Shown piece after piece: positions 24,253 to 32,763 of a stretch of DNA of 37,896 nt; positions within the stretch are counted from its first letter, which is position 1, and each line of letters opens with the position of its first letter. The notes beneath the pieces were generated by a model that saw only the letters and a list, made by a program, of their open reading frames with translations, did not search any database and was not told where the DNA came from. Source of the stretch: Fontibacillus phaseoli (GTDB lineage Bacteria; Bacillota; Bacilli; Paenibacillales; Paenibacillaceae); the NCBI RefSeq assembly GCF_003337355.1, contig NZ_QPJW01000021.1:1-37896 (forward strand), written 5' to 3'. Made by a program: the position numbers and the translations under genes.

Positions 24253-25130
24253 CAGTTGTCCTCCTTCCCGCCGAACAGCTTGCCTTGAAGCTGGGTGAAG
24301 ATGATGATCATCAGCATCAGCATGACGGCTAGCGCCGAAGCAAGCCCGTAGTTGTTGTATTTAAACGCCGATTGGATCGTATACACGGTAAACGTGGTAC
24401 TGGCCGTCCCCGGACCGCCCTGGGTCATCAGGAACGGGATGTCGAACACCTGAAGCGCTCCGCGCACATTCAGGAACAGTACGATTTCGATGACCCGGCT
24501 GATGCCCGGCACCGTAATGTATCTGAATTTCTGGAAGCCGTTGGCTCCGTCGATGGTAGCCGCTTCATAGAGATCGTAAGGCACCGACTGCAGCCCGGCC
24601 AGGAACAGGATGACGTGGAACCCGCTGAACCGCCAGAGCGATACGGCCACCAGCGAATAGTTGACGACGCCGGGATCGCTGAGCCAATTCTGGATCAGAC
24701 CTTCAAGCCCGACCAAATCCAGCAACGCATTAAACGGCCCGTTGATCGGGTTATACAGATAGCTGAAAATATAGGCCACGGCAACGCCGTTCAGGATATA
24801 AGGCATAAACACCATGGACCGGAAAAAGCGGCTGGCCCGGATTTTGTTGTTCAGCAGAACCGCAATCGAAATTTCAAGCGGAATAAATACCAGGTGCATA
24901 ATGAAATAAAGCAAATTGTTTCCGAGTGCTTCCCAAACCCCGTCGGTCTGAAAGGCGGCGATGTAATTTTTGAAGCCGACGTAATTGAACGTCTTAGAAA
25001 TCCCGTTCCAGTCGGTCAAGCTGAATTGAAACAGCTTGACCGTAGGATACAGGAGGAACAGCATCAGCAGGCCGACCGGTATGATTAAAAAGCCGAATAT
25101 GACAAGTTTCTTCTGTAAGTTGTAGTTCAT
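24252..25130 (-). CDS. Carbohydrate ABC transporter permease (MalF/LacF type)
   Basis: A 292-residue permease with about six helices (opening NYNLQKKLVIFGFLIIPVGLLML) and the EAA loop YEAATIDGANGFQKFRYITVP. It pairs with the MalG-type subunit encoded next to it. I chose ATG 25130 because GGAGGG lies 11 nt before it; the in-frame GTG at 25139 is only a few bases from that site. The binding-protein gene ends about 30 bp upstream, so the three genes form one operon. Confidence 0.92.
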   Translation of the reverse strand: MNYNLQKKLVIFGFLIIPVGLLMLFLLYPTVKLFQFSLTDWNGISKTFNYVGFKNYIAAFQTDGVWEALGNNLLYFIMHLVFIPLEISIAVLLNNKIRASRFFRSMVFMPYILNGVAVAYIFSYLYNPINGPFNALLDLVGLEGLIQNWLSDPGVVNYSLVAVSLWRFSGFHVILFLAGLQSVPYDLYEAATIDGANGFQKFRYITVPGISRVIEIVLFLNVRGALQVFDIPFLMTQGGPGTASTTFTVYTIQSAFKYNNYGLASALAVMLMLMIIIFTQLQGKLFGGKEDN

Positions 25131-25160
25131 CTCATCCACGTCCCTCCAAGCAGCGGCAGG

Positions 25161-26468
25161 CTATTTATTTTTTCTGGCTTCGGTCCACTTGGCGTTCAAA
25201 TCTTTCACGATTTCATCCACCGATTTGCCGGCCATCATTTCTTGCCCAAGCGCCTTCACGTCCAGTTGGATCGCGTTGGACAATTCGGTGTAAGCCGCGT
25301 CGCCCGGAATGTACATAAATTTCTCAGGCTGGTGCGAGGCATAGAACGTCTTCAGGAATGGAACATCAGACTCCACGCCCTCAAAGGCGGTATCGAGCTG
25401 TGCGCCGTTCAGATATTCCTTGTAAACTTCCGGCGAATAGAACCATTCCATGAAAGCTTTAGCTTCTTCTTGATGCTTGGAAGAACTGCTGATTCCGTAA
25501 AAATGATCCGTAAACATCATCAGTTTGAGCGGCGTATCCTCGGTTTGGCGGTACGGCATCGGGAAGGCGGCCAAATCGTCCAGGTTTCCGGCTTTGGATT
25601 CATAAGTAGGCACGAACCAAAGGCCGGAAGCCATCACGGCAGCCTGCTTGGAAATGAACAGGTCGTTGGCCTGGTCGGCGCCGATTCCGAGCGGGTCGGG
25701 GCCCATCACGCCGGCGTTATACATTTCGGCAATTTGCGTATAGCCTTGATAGAATGGGGTTCCTTCTCCGAATGGAGCGTCTTCCTTGGCAAGATCGCTC
25801 AAGTAGCTCTCCTTATCGGAGATGATGTGCGGCAGAAACTCGTTGAACGGATAGTCAGGCCAGGCATCTTTTCCGCCCATTGCGTAAGGAATGTATTTGC
25901 CGTTGTCTTTGATTTTTTTGAGCAGATCCATGAACTGCGGCCAGGTTGTAGGCACTTGCAGGTTCAATTCCTCGAACACGCTAGGGTGGTAGTACACCAG
26001 TTCAGGGAAGGACACCGAAGGAATCGCCAGGATTTTGCCGTCCACGGCGTAGTTTTTGGCATAGATGTTTTTTGATACGACGCCGAGGTCGTCGAGCGGA
26101 ATGAGCTGCTCTTTAAAATCGGCCAGCCAGTTCGGCTTCAGCTCGATCAGGTCCGGAAGCGCGTCGCCGCCAGCTCTGACCTTGATGGCCTGCAAATAAT
26201 CGCTGTCGCTTTTAAAAGATTCCACTTCCACTTTTACATTGGGATTCACGCTGCCGTATTCCTTCACTTTGTCGGTTAAAAAGGTAATAAAATCGTTATT
26301 GGAATCCCACATCGCCAGCTTCAAAGTGACCTTTTCCGCTTTCGCTCCGCTGTTTGCGGTGCCGCCGTTCTCTTCCGCCGATTTGCCGGAGCCGCCGGAG
26401 CAACCCGATAAAGCCGTCAGGACCAGCGTGCAGATGAGCAGCAGGGTTGCCCATTTTTTTGTTCTCAT
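25161..26468 (-). CDS. Sugar-binding lipoprotein of ABC transporter
   Basis: A 435-residue extracellular solute-binding protein (family 1). The signal peptide ends with the lipobox LSGC (Cys at about residue 23), followed by a Gly/Ser-rich tether, so it is lipid-anchored outside the membrane. Body motifs such as the VTLKLAMWDSNND first strand and AFMEWFYSPEVYKEYL are usual for CUT1 binding proteins that take oligosaccharides. GGAGG lies 7 nt before the ATG. It is the first gene of the transporter operon and has a promoter with cre-like sites. No ATPase is encoded nearby; in Bacillus a shared MsmX-type ATPase serves such importers. Confidence 0.92.
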   Translation of the reverse strand: MRTKKWATLLLICTLVLTALSGCSGGSGKSAEENGGTANSGAKAEKVTLKLAMWDSNNDFITFLTDKVKEYGSVNPNVKVEVESFKSDSDYLQAIKVRAGGDALPDLIELKPNWLADFKEQLIPLDDLGVVSKNIYAKNYAVDGKILAIPSVSFPELVYYHPSVFEELNLQVPTTWPQFMDLLKKIKDNGKYIPYAMGGKDAWPDYPFNEFLPHIISDKESYLSDLAKEDAPFGEGTPFYQGYTQIAEMYNAGVMGPDPLGIGADQANDLFISKQAAVMASGLWFVPTYESKAGNLDDLAAFPMPYRQTEDTPLKLMMFTDHFYGISSSSKHQEEAKAFMEWFYSPEVYKEYLNGAQLDTAFEGVESDVPFLKTFYASHQPEKFMYIPGDAAYTELSNAIQLDVKALGQEMMAGKSVDEIVKDLNAKWTEARKNK

Positions 26469-26517
26469 ACTATGACCTCCCGTGAATTTAGTAGTAACCT
26501 GGCCTCGGTTCGGCGGA

Positions 26518-26600
26518 TGAAAGCGCCGTCATTCAAGGGCGTTTCACATCGCTCAGGTTCTTTTCATGGTTCATTATAGCTAGGATGGATGCGCTTTCAC
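26518..26600 (-). promoter_or_regulatory. Transporter promoter with cre-like operator sites
   Basis: On the minus strand TATAAT (26573-26578) lies 16 bp after GTGAAA (26595-26600). A cre-like 14-mer, TGAAAGCGCATCCA (26586-26599), overlaps that -35. A better cre-like site, TGAAAGCGCCGTCA on the plus strand (26518-26531), and an opposed TGAAACGCCC (about 26537-26546) lie downstream of the start point. Their placement fits catabolite repression by CcpA; the binding itself is inferred. The YesN-like regulator may also act here. Confidence 0.6.
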
Positions 26601-26664
26601 TTGTTTCTTTTTATCCTTTTTTTCTCTCTTTCTATTCACTTTCGTTTGTGGCGCATCCCGCTCG

Positions 26665-28308
26665 TTATCTCAGGTTTTCCCGGTATTCCAACGGCGTTTT
26701 GCCCGTAACTCGCTTGAAAACCTTCGTAAAGTGCCCTTGATTCGGATATCCGACCTTCTCCCCGATCTCATACAGCTTCATACCGCTCTTCATTAGTTGA
26801 ATGGCCGTTTCAATCCGTTTTCGGGCCACATATTCGATAAAGGTCTCGCCCATTTCCTTGGCGAACACCTTGCTCAAGTAATTCTCGCTGATACCCGCCA
26901 TCTCGCTGGCCCCCGTAAGGGACAAGGGCTCATTGTAATGAAGATCGATCCACTGCTTCACCTTGTCCACCAGTCTCGGCACCGTCTCGGCCGCCCGGAA
27001 CGCGGGATGGACGGCCTGTGCCACCTGCCGTGCGAGGGTGAGGATGTACTCATTGATTTCGGCAAGGGAGTTCATGTACTCCACCCGGCTAACCGGCGGT
27101 TCGTCCTGTTCCGTAATTTGCCGCCAACCCAGCCCCTGACCTCTCAACAGCGAACTAAGCTCCCAAAGCAATGCCTTGTAAGGCTGCAACGCAGCCTCAA
27201 CGGATAGAAGCCGCATTTCGGTCATTACCTTCAGGCCCGCATTCAACTCCTGCTCCCATTCCGCATTCCCCTGCTCCATATCCCGGATCAGCCGGGGAAT
27301 GTTCCACACCCCGGTATGAGCATGACTCTCCGCCGCAGAAATCGGCATGGCCTCCGCAAAAAACACCTGGCCGTTCCCGCGAAAGAAGCGCAGCTGCGCC
27401 AAATGCATGGCCTGCCGGTAGAGACCGGCCCAGTCCTGCCTGTTCGAGGACGGATCGGCCAGTCCAACCGCGCCGTTGACATTGACATATTGCTGAAGAT
27501 GGCTTAATGCTTTATGCATTATTTCCGTGAACAGGCTTCTGAAAGCTTGGCCGCTGAGCCGGACGGGAACGAACACCAGTACCGCATACTCCAGCACGGA
27601 TAGCGGAGCCATTACGATTTCCAGCCCGTACCCTTCGACCACTTGCCTGATCGTATGCATCACAAACCGGGATTGCTGGTCCTGGATCCCGAGCGGCCGG
27701 CCATACATCCGGTCAAGCAGTACGCAGCCCACGCCATAGTGGAAACTTACCCGATCACCCCACCACGTCTGAAACCGCTCCTGGCCGTCGTCGGCACCCT
27801 GAACAGAGATCGCCGGGCTACGCCCGGCGCCACCCGACTGCACCGCCTGGAACAACCACTGCTCCTGCTGCTTCTGACGGATGGAACGGGCCTCCTGCTC
27901 TTTGCGTTCACTTTCGGTCGTCTTTGCCCGAATCAAATCGACCGCATTTCGAATCACGGGCGATACTTTGCTCTCCTCCAAATCGTTTTTGATCACGTAA
28001 TCACAAGCTCCGTACAAAAAAGCTTCCCTCACGTACTCGTAGTCGGAATAGGCGCTCAAGACAAGGGCCACGATCCGCCCGCCGACATCAAGGCTGCGGA
28101 GTTCCTTCATAAACTCAATGCCGTTCATGAGCGGCATCTGCATATCTACCAGCACCAAGTCGACGCTTTCATCTTGAATCCGCTTCAACGCTTCCCGGCC
28201 ATTGGAGGCCTCACCCGCGATTTCGCAGCCGAACCGCTCCCAGGGGATCAATTCCCGCAGGGCAATCCGGACGATTGGCTCATCATCCACCAGCAGCACC
28301 CTGATCAT
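26665..28308 (-). CDS. YesN-like response regulator with AraC DNA-binding domain
   Basis: A 547-residue response regulator. A receiver domain (1-120) has the acidic pocket DD at 8-9, phospho-acceptor D55 in LVLVDMQMP, S85 and K107. A long middle region (about 130-440) is followed by a C-terminal AraC-type double helix-turn-helix (about 448-547, with SLTGASEMAGISENYLSKVFAKEMG and VGYPNQGHFTKVFKRVTGKTPLEYR). ATG 28308 overlaps the stop of the kinase gene by 4 bp (ATGA) and has GGGGGAA upstream; the frame extends further but without need. With its kinase it probably senses an outside sugar or related cue and activates the downstream transporter. Confidence 0.94.
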   Translation of the reverse strand: MIRVLLVDDEPIVRIALRELIPWERFGCEIAGEASNGREALKRIQDESVDLVLVDMQMPLMNGIEFMKELRSLDVGGRIVALVLSAYSDYEYVREAFLYGACDYVIKNDLEESKVSPVIRNAVDLIRAKTTESERKEQEARSIRQKQQEQWLFQAVQSGGAGRSPAISVQGADDGQERFQTWWGDRVSFHYGVGCVLLDRMYGRPLGIQDQQSRFVMHTIRQVVEGYGLEIVMAPLSVLEYAVLVFVPVRLSGQAFRSLFTEIMHKALSHLQQYVNVNGAVGLADPSSNRQDWAGLYRQAMHLAQLRFFRGNGQVFFAEAMPISAAESHAHTGVWNIPRLIRDMEQGNAEWEQELNAGLKVMTEMRLLSVEAALQPYKALLWELSSLLRGQGLGWRQITEQDEPPVSRVEYMNSLAEINEYILTLARQVAQAVHPAFRAAETVPRLVDKVKQWIDLHYNEPLSLTGASEMAGISENYLSKVFAKEMGETFIEYVARKRIETAIQLMKSGMKLYEIGEKVGYPNQGHFTKVFKRVTGKTPLEYRENLR

Positions 28309-30119
28309 TCCCGTTCCCCCTTTTCCTTGGTATGGGGCGCTTCCCATAGCAACGGCAGCACTACCAGGACACTCGTCCCTTCGCCCCAAACGCTGGTTAT
28401 CTCGAGTCCGTAGGCCTCTCCATAATTGAGCCGGATACGCTCTTGAACGTTTCTTAGCCCAAGCCCGCTGAAGCTCTCCTTGCTCTTCACTCTCCGTTCC
28501 AGCAGGAAGGGAAGCTCCTCTTCGCGAATGCCCACTCCGTCATCTTCGATCGTAAAGCGGCAGCAGCCATCTCCCCATTCTCCGAAGACGGAAATGTTTC
28601 CGCGCGTTTCCCTTTCGTGCAGACCGTGAATGATCGCGTTCTCGATGATCGGCTGCAGCAGCAGCTTCAAAATGTAGGCTTGCCCGATTTCCGGATCGAC
28701 GTCGTAATGGATATCGAATAAATCGCCGTAGCGGATTTTCATAATCCGGATATAATCGTCGAGCAGCGAAATCTCCTCGCCCACCGTGGCGTACATGCCT
28801 CCCCGATTAAATGTGGACGACAGCAGCTTGGTCAGAGCGTCGGTCATCTTCTGGATGTTTTCCGATTTGGAGATCGTTGCCATCAGTTTGATCGTATTCA
28901 GCGTATTCAGCAGAAAATGCGGATTGATCTGCGATTGCAGCGCCCTGATTTCAGCCAGGCGTTTCTGGTCTTCCTGTTCCTTGGCTTCGGCGAACAAGCG
29001 GTCCATGTTGGCGACCATTTCGTTGAATGCATGTCCGAGCACATAGATTTCCAGCGGCCCCGACGCTTCCAGCTGGGTCTTCAAATTTCCCGATTTGATG
29101 TAAGTCATCCCTTTAAACAGCCGGATAATCGGATTGACGATGCTGCGCACCAGCCAATAAGAAGCGATCAAAAACACGATCAGCCCGCCCACCGAGAAAA
29201 GAATGATTTTGCCGAACACGCTTTTCACCTGATTGATAATTTGCTCGTACGGCACGACCTTGACATATTTCCAGCCCAAATCGGACGTCGTATAGATGAC
29301 ATAGGACTGCACGTTGTTCACAGTCTTTACGTAACTGCCCTTCGCGCCGGAAAGTGCCGGCTGCAGATACTCATAGTTGCCCATTCCCTCATGCAGCGCT
29401 TGATCATCATTCGAGGCCATCACTTGGCCTTCCGGACCCACGACGTAAATATCCCCGCCGCCCCCGCCGCTCACATCCAGCCGTTCCATGAAATCGGAGG
29501 AACGAAACACGCAATAGATCATCTCGACATTGTAAAATAAGGTGCTGTATTTCGGAGACACGGCCACCGTAAAATAATATCCGCCATCCGGTATGCTTGA
29601 AGCGCTTTCCTGAATTCCCATGAGATGGACCTTGTTTTTCCGCTTTTCGGTGTCTTCGTACCAATCCATGCGGCGGAGTCCCGCCACATCGACATCCATG
29701 TTTCTTTTGTAGGCATACGAACCTTGATCTTTGTAAAAAAACAGTACGCTCGCCACGTCAGGCGTATAGTGAAAATAGTTGTTCAACTGCTTGTCGAGCG
29801 CTCTCCGCAAATCGAACTGACTACTGGCCCCATCGTTTTTATGGATGGCTGCCGACGTCGAAATCACTTGGTCGTCATTCGCAATGGCCGATACGGTATT
29901 GATGATCATCCGCGCCTTGGAATCAAAGCCGTCCGACTGCTGTTCCAGCGTCTGCATCGCCTGGGAAGTCGTATTGTTCAACAGAATGGAATTCAGCGAC
30001 CTTACCGAATACAAAGTGACGAGCAGGATCGGAACCGTAATCATCAGGAAAAAGGACGTATTCAAGATCTTCGAAATGCTCCAACGGTTTCGTTCAATGT
30101 ATTTTCGCCAATGTTTCAT
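28305..30119 (-). CDS. YesM-like sensor histidine kinase
   Basis: A 604-residue membrane kinase. A first helix (about 16-38, ILNTSFFLMITVPILLVTLY) and a second (about 290-315, IILFSVGGLIVFLIASYWLV) enclose a large extracellular sensor region of the Cache type. Then come HAMP, the His_kinase motif QINPHFLLNTLNTIKL with the phospho-accepting His, and the ATPase domain (N box QPIIENAIIHGL, G boxes DDGVGI and GLGLRNV). This is the LytS/YesM class, usually coupled to AraC-type regulators for sugar import. ATG 30119 has GGAGGAGAGAGC upstream. It is the first gene of the kinase-regulator pair. Confidence 0.94.
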   Translation of the reverse strand: MKHWRKYIERNRWSISKILNTSFFLMITVPILLVTLYSVRSLNSILLNNTTSQAMQTLEQQSDGFDSKARMIINTVSAIANDDQVISTSAAIHKNDGASSQFDLRRALDKQLNNYFHYTPDVASVLFFYKDQGSYAYKRNMDVDVAGLRRMDWYEDTEKRKNKVHLMGIQESASSIPDGGYYFTVAVSPKYSTLFYNVEMIYCVFRSSDFMERLDVSGGGGGDIYVVGPEGQVMASNDDQALHEGMGNYEYLQPALSGAKGSYVKTVNNVQSYVIYTTSDLGWKYVKVVPYEQIINQVKSVFGKIILFSVGGLIVFLIASYWLVRSIVNPIIRLFKGMTYIKSGNLKTQLEASGPLEIYVLGHAFNEMVANMDRLFAEAKEQEDQKRLAEIRALQSQINPHFLLNTLNTIKLMATISKSENIQKMTDALTKLLSSTFNRGGMYATVGEEISLLDDYIRIMKIRYGDLFDIHYDVDPEIGQAYILKLLLQPIIENAIIHGLHERETRGNISVFGEWGDGCCRFTIEDDGVGIREEELPFLLERRVKSKESFSGLGLRNVQERIRLNYGEAYGLEITSVWGEGTSVLVVLPLLWEAPHTKEKGERE

Positions 30120-30392
30120 GCTGCTCTCTCCTCCGGCCGGTTCCTGGATTCGCGGTTTTTCCCGTACCCGCGCCGATTGCGGTAACCTCAGTCTAGACAC
30201 CCCTGGAACCGTTTACAATTGTTGTTTTGGTGTTTTTTTTATACTTTTTTATTCTATATCGGCGATTCGCCCCGGCAATCTTCAACCTGCATACGCTTAT
30301 GGCAAATCCTTTGAATCTGCGGATCGGGTATCCCTGCCCGCGAACTTTAAGTATAATGGAGGCAGAATCTTCAAGTATTTGGGGGTAGAAGC

Positions 30393-31409
30393 ATGGGACT
30401 GTTTTCTTTTTTGAAAGGCCAGTTTATTGAAGTCATCGAATGGCTGGATGAATCCGCAAATTCCGGCACGATGGTGTACCGCTTTCCAGTATACGATAAT
30501 GCGATCAAAATGGGCGCCAAACTGATCGTCCGCGAATCTCAAGCCGCGGTGTTCGTGAACGAGGGACAAATCGCCGATGTATACGGCCCCGGCACTTACA
30601 CGTTGTCCACACAAAACATGCCGTTGCTAACCGCGCTTAAGTCTTGGCCGCATGCCTTCAATTCGCCGTTCAAAGCGGATGTGTATTTCGTAAGCACGAC
30701 TAACTTCACCAATTTGAAATGGGGCACGACGAACCCGGTCATTCTGCGGGATACCGAATTTGGCGCCATCCGGCTGCGTGGCTTCGGAAATTACGCGTTC
30801 CGCGTCAAGGAACCGGCCCTGTTCCTGAAGGAATTGTTCGGTACTCGCAGCGATTTCACGACCGAGCAGATCTCGGGGCATTTAAAATCGATCCTGGTCA
30901 CCGGCATCAGCGATTTGATCGGAGAATCCCGCATTCCCGTCATGGACCTGGCTTCTTCCTATGAGGAACTGAGCGCTCAGGCGATGGAACGCCTGCAGCC
31001 GCATTTCGAAAGCATGGGCCTGTTCCTGTCGCTGCTGCTGATCGAAAACCTGTCGCTGCCGCCGGAAGTCGAGCAGATGATCGACCGCAAATCGTCGATG
31101 AATATCGCCGGCAACCTGGACCAGTACATGAAATATCAGACCGCCGAGGCGATCCGCGAGGCGGCCAATAACCCGGACTCCGGCGCGGCCGGAACGGGGG
31201 CCGGACTTGGCGCCGGGATGGCGATGGCCCAGATGATGGGCCAGATGATGAACCGGCCGGCCGAGCCGGGGCTGACTGCGAACGGCGGAGGCCCCGCAGC
31301 AGCCGGGAATGACCCGGGGGCCGGCAGCCCTAAGCGGTTCTGCTCGGAATGCGGCTCGCCGCTGGCGGAAAACGCAAAATTCTGCTCCGGCTGCGGCACG
31401 AAAGTGTAG
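30393..31409 (+). CDS. SPFH-domain protein with C-terminal zinc ribbon (YdjI-like)
   Basis: A 338-residue protein. Residues about 1-240 are the SPFH-like/virion-core domain of YdjI (opening GLFSFLKGQFIEVIEWLD, then QAAVFVNEGQIADVYGPGTYTL). A Gly/Ala/Met-rich stretch (about 255-310, with AQMMGQMM) leads to a zinc ribbon of two CxxC pairs (FCSECGSPL, FCSGCGTKV). In Bacillus subtilis YdjI is encoded with PspA-like and YdjG proteins and has been tied to envelope stress and membrane recruitment of PspA. Here the PspA and YdjH genes are absent. A TATAAT lies at 30352-30357, without a good -35. Confidence 0.9.
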   Translation: MGLFSFLKGQFIEVIEWLDESANSGTMVYRFPVYDNAIKMGAKLIVRESQAAVFVNEGQIADVYGPGTYTLSTQNMPLLTALKSWPHAFNSPFKADVYFVSTTNFTNLKWGTTNPVILRDTEFGAIRLRGFGNYAFRVKEPALFLKELFGTRSDFTTEQISGHLKSILVTGISDLIGESRIPVMDLASSYEELSAQAMERLQPHFESMGLFLSLLLIENLSLPPEVEQMIDRKSSMNIAGNLDQYMKYQTAEAIREAANNPDSGAAGTGAGLGAGMAMAQMMGQMMNRPAEPGLTANGGGPAAAGNDPGAGSPKRFCSECGSPLAENAKFCSGCGTKV

Positions 31410-31418
31410 GGGATGACG

Positions 31419-32543
31419 ATGGAAGCTTCAGCACCCAAAGAAGCCAATGCGAAGGCTCCCGTAACGTTTCCCTGCTCCGGTTGCGGCGGCCCGATGCTGT
31501 TCGACTCCGAAGCGCAAAACCTGAAATGCCAATATTGCGGCCGCGAAGAGGCCATTGAAGATTCGGGCAGCCCGCCCGTCGAGTACGATCTGGATCTGAC
31601 GGAGAGAGATGAGGAGAATGCCGACCGGACCGATTGGGGCTTCCGGAAGCAGACGCTGCATTGCGAAAGTTGCGGCGGCGATATCGTGCTGCCCGAGCTG
31701 GAGACCGCGGCGATTTGTCCTTTTTGCGGATCGTCCAAAGTGTTGCCTCTCGAGGAATCGGCCAGCATTAAACCGGAAACGGTCATTCCGTTTCAGATTT
31801 CCATGGAACAGGCCATGGCCTCGTTCAAGACTTGGAAATCCAAGCGTTGGTTCGTGCCGAACGCCTTCAAGAAAAGCAGCATCGTTTCGCGCCTGTCCGG
31901 CCTGTATATCCCTTACTGGACCTTCGACGCCGATACCGACTCGGTCTACACGGCGGAGCGCGGCGACTACCATTACCGCACCGTCACGCACACCCGGACC
32001 GTCAACGGCAAAACCGAGACGTATACGACCCAGGAACGATACACCGTTTGGCACCGGGTCAGCGGAGAGTATGACCGTTGGTTCGACGACATGCTGGTTC
32101 CGGCCTCCAGGCGGTATGACGGAAAATTGCTTGATAAGCTGGATAACTTTGACCTGTCCAAGCTGAAAGAATACCGGCCTGAATACTTAAGCGGCTTTAT
32201 GGCCGAGAAGTATTCCGTATCCCGCAACGAGGGCTGGCAGGAAGCCAGAGCGCGGATTGACCATGCGATTGAGGACGGCATCGAGAAGCAGATCGGCGGC
32301 GATGAAATCCGCGGGCTGCACACGCGCACTCAATACAGCGGTCTTACCTATAAACACCTGCTGCTGCCGGTGTGGAACGCGAGCTACGCCTACCGCGGCA
32401 AGCCTTACCGCTACATGGTCAACGCACAGACGGGACTGGTTTCCGGCACCGTGCCGCGCAGCCCTTGGAAAATTACATTTTTTGTGTTGTTCTGCGTAGC
32501 CGCGGTCCTTCTTGCGGTGTTTCTTATAGCGCAAAACCAATAG
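31419..32543 (+). CDS. YdjG-like zinc-ribbon membrane protein
   Basis: A 374-residue protein. Two zinc-ribbon pairs stand at the N-terminal side (CSGCGGPM with CQYCGRE at about 18-40; CESCGGDI with CPFCGSS at about 82-104). A mixed middle domain with YIPYWTFDAD and VPASRRYDG follows, and a single membrane helix lies near the C-terminus (about 350-370, ITFFVLFCVAAVLLAVFLIA). This is the layout of YdjG, the partner of YdjI. ATG 31419 has AGGGG 6 nt upstream; the ATG at 31413 is too near that site. It begins about 9 bp after the SPFH gene, so the pair is an operon. Likely an envelope-stress or membrane-organising module. Confidence 0.88.
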   Translation: MEASAPKEANAKAPVTFPCSGCGGPMLFDSEAQNLKCQYCGREEAIEDSGSPPVEYDLDLTERDEENADRTDWGFRKQTLHCESCGGDIVLPELETAAICPFCGSSKVLPLEESASIKPETVIPFQISMEQAMASFKTWKSKRWFVPNAFKKSSIVSRLSGLYIPYWTFDADTDSVYTAERGDYHYRTVTHTRTVNGKTETYTTQERYTVWHRVSGEYDRWFDDMLVPASRRYDGKLLDKLDNFDLSKLKEYRPEYLSGFMAEKYSVSRNEGWQEARARIDHAIEDGIEKQIGGDEIRGLHTRTQYSGLTYKHLLLPVWNASYAYRGKPYRYMVNAQTGLVSGTVPRSPWKITFFVLFCVAAVLLAVFLIAQNQ

Positions 32544-32572
32544 CACTAAATTATCTCTATTAAAGAAAAAGA

Positions 32573-32607
32573 CCGGACCCTGAATAAAATCAAGGTCCGG
32601 TTTTTGG
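32573..32607 (+). terminator. Intrinsic terminator after the SPFH-YdjG pair, probably two-way
   Basis: ACCGGACC (32573-32580) and GGTCCGGT (32595-32602) form an 8-bp stem with a 14-nt loop, followed by TTTTT on the plus strand. On the minus strand CTTTTTCTTT follows, so it could also stop leftward transcripts. Confidence 0.8.
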
Positions 32608-32611
32608 CGAT

Positions 32612-32755
32612 TACTCCACTTTCAGTGTATAAAATTCCAGCGAGTCCGAGTATTTCGAGCTGGGGAATCGGAGTCCCGGTAGTCCGCGTCCCCGTAATAC
32701 CATGGCAGTCTTTTAATAGGATACAAGTTGACTATATCATAGAAATCCAACGGGC
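32612..32755 (-). pseudogene. Possible decayed 3' end of a lost gene
   Basis: Between the two-way terminator and the kinase gene, minus-strand frames read like two pieces of one protein end: FYDIVNLYPIKRLPWYYGDA in one frame, then PSSKYSDSLEFYTLKVE and a stop (TAA at 32612-32614) in another. A single frameshift would join them. There is no start or ribosome site. The adjoining leftward terminator fits a gene that once ended here. I do not recognise the family. Confidence 0.3.
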
Positions 32756-32763
32756 CTGCTTCA

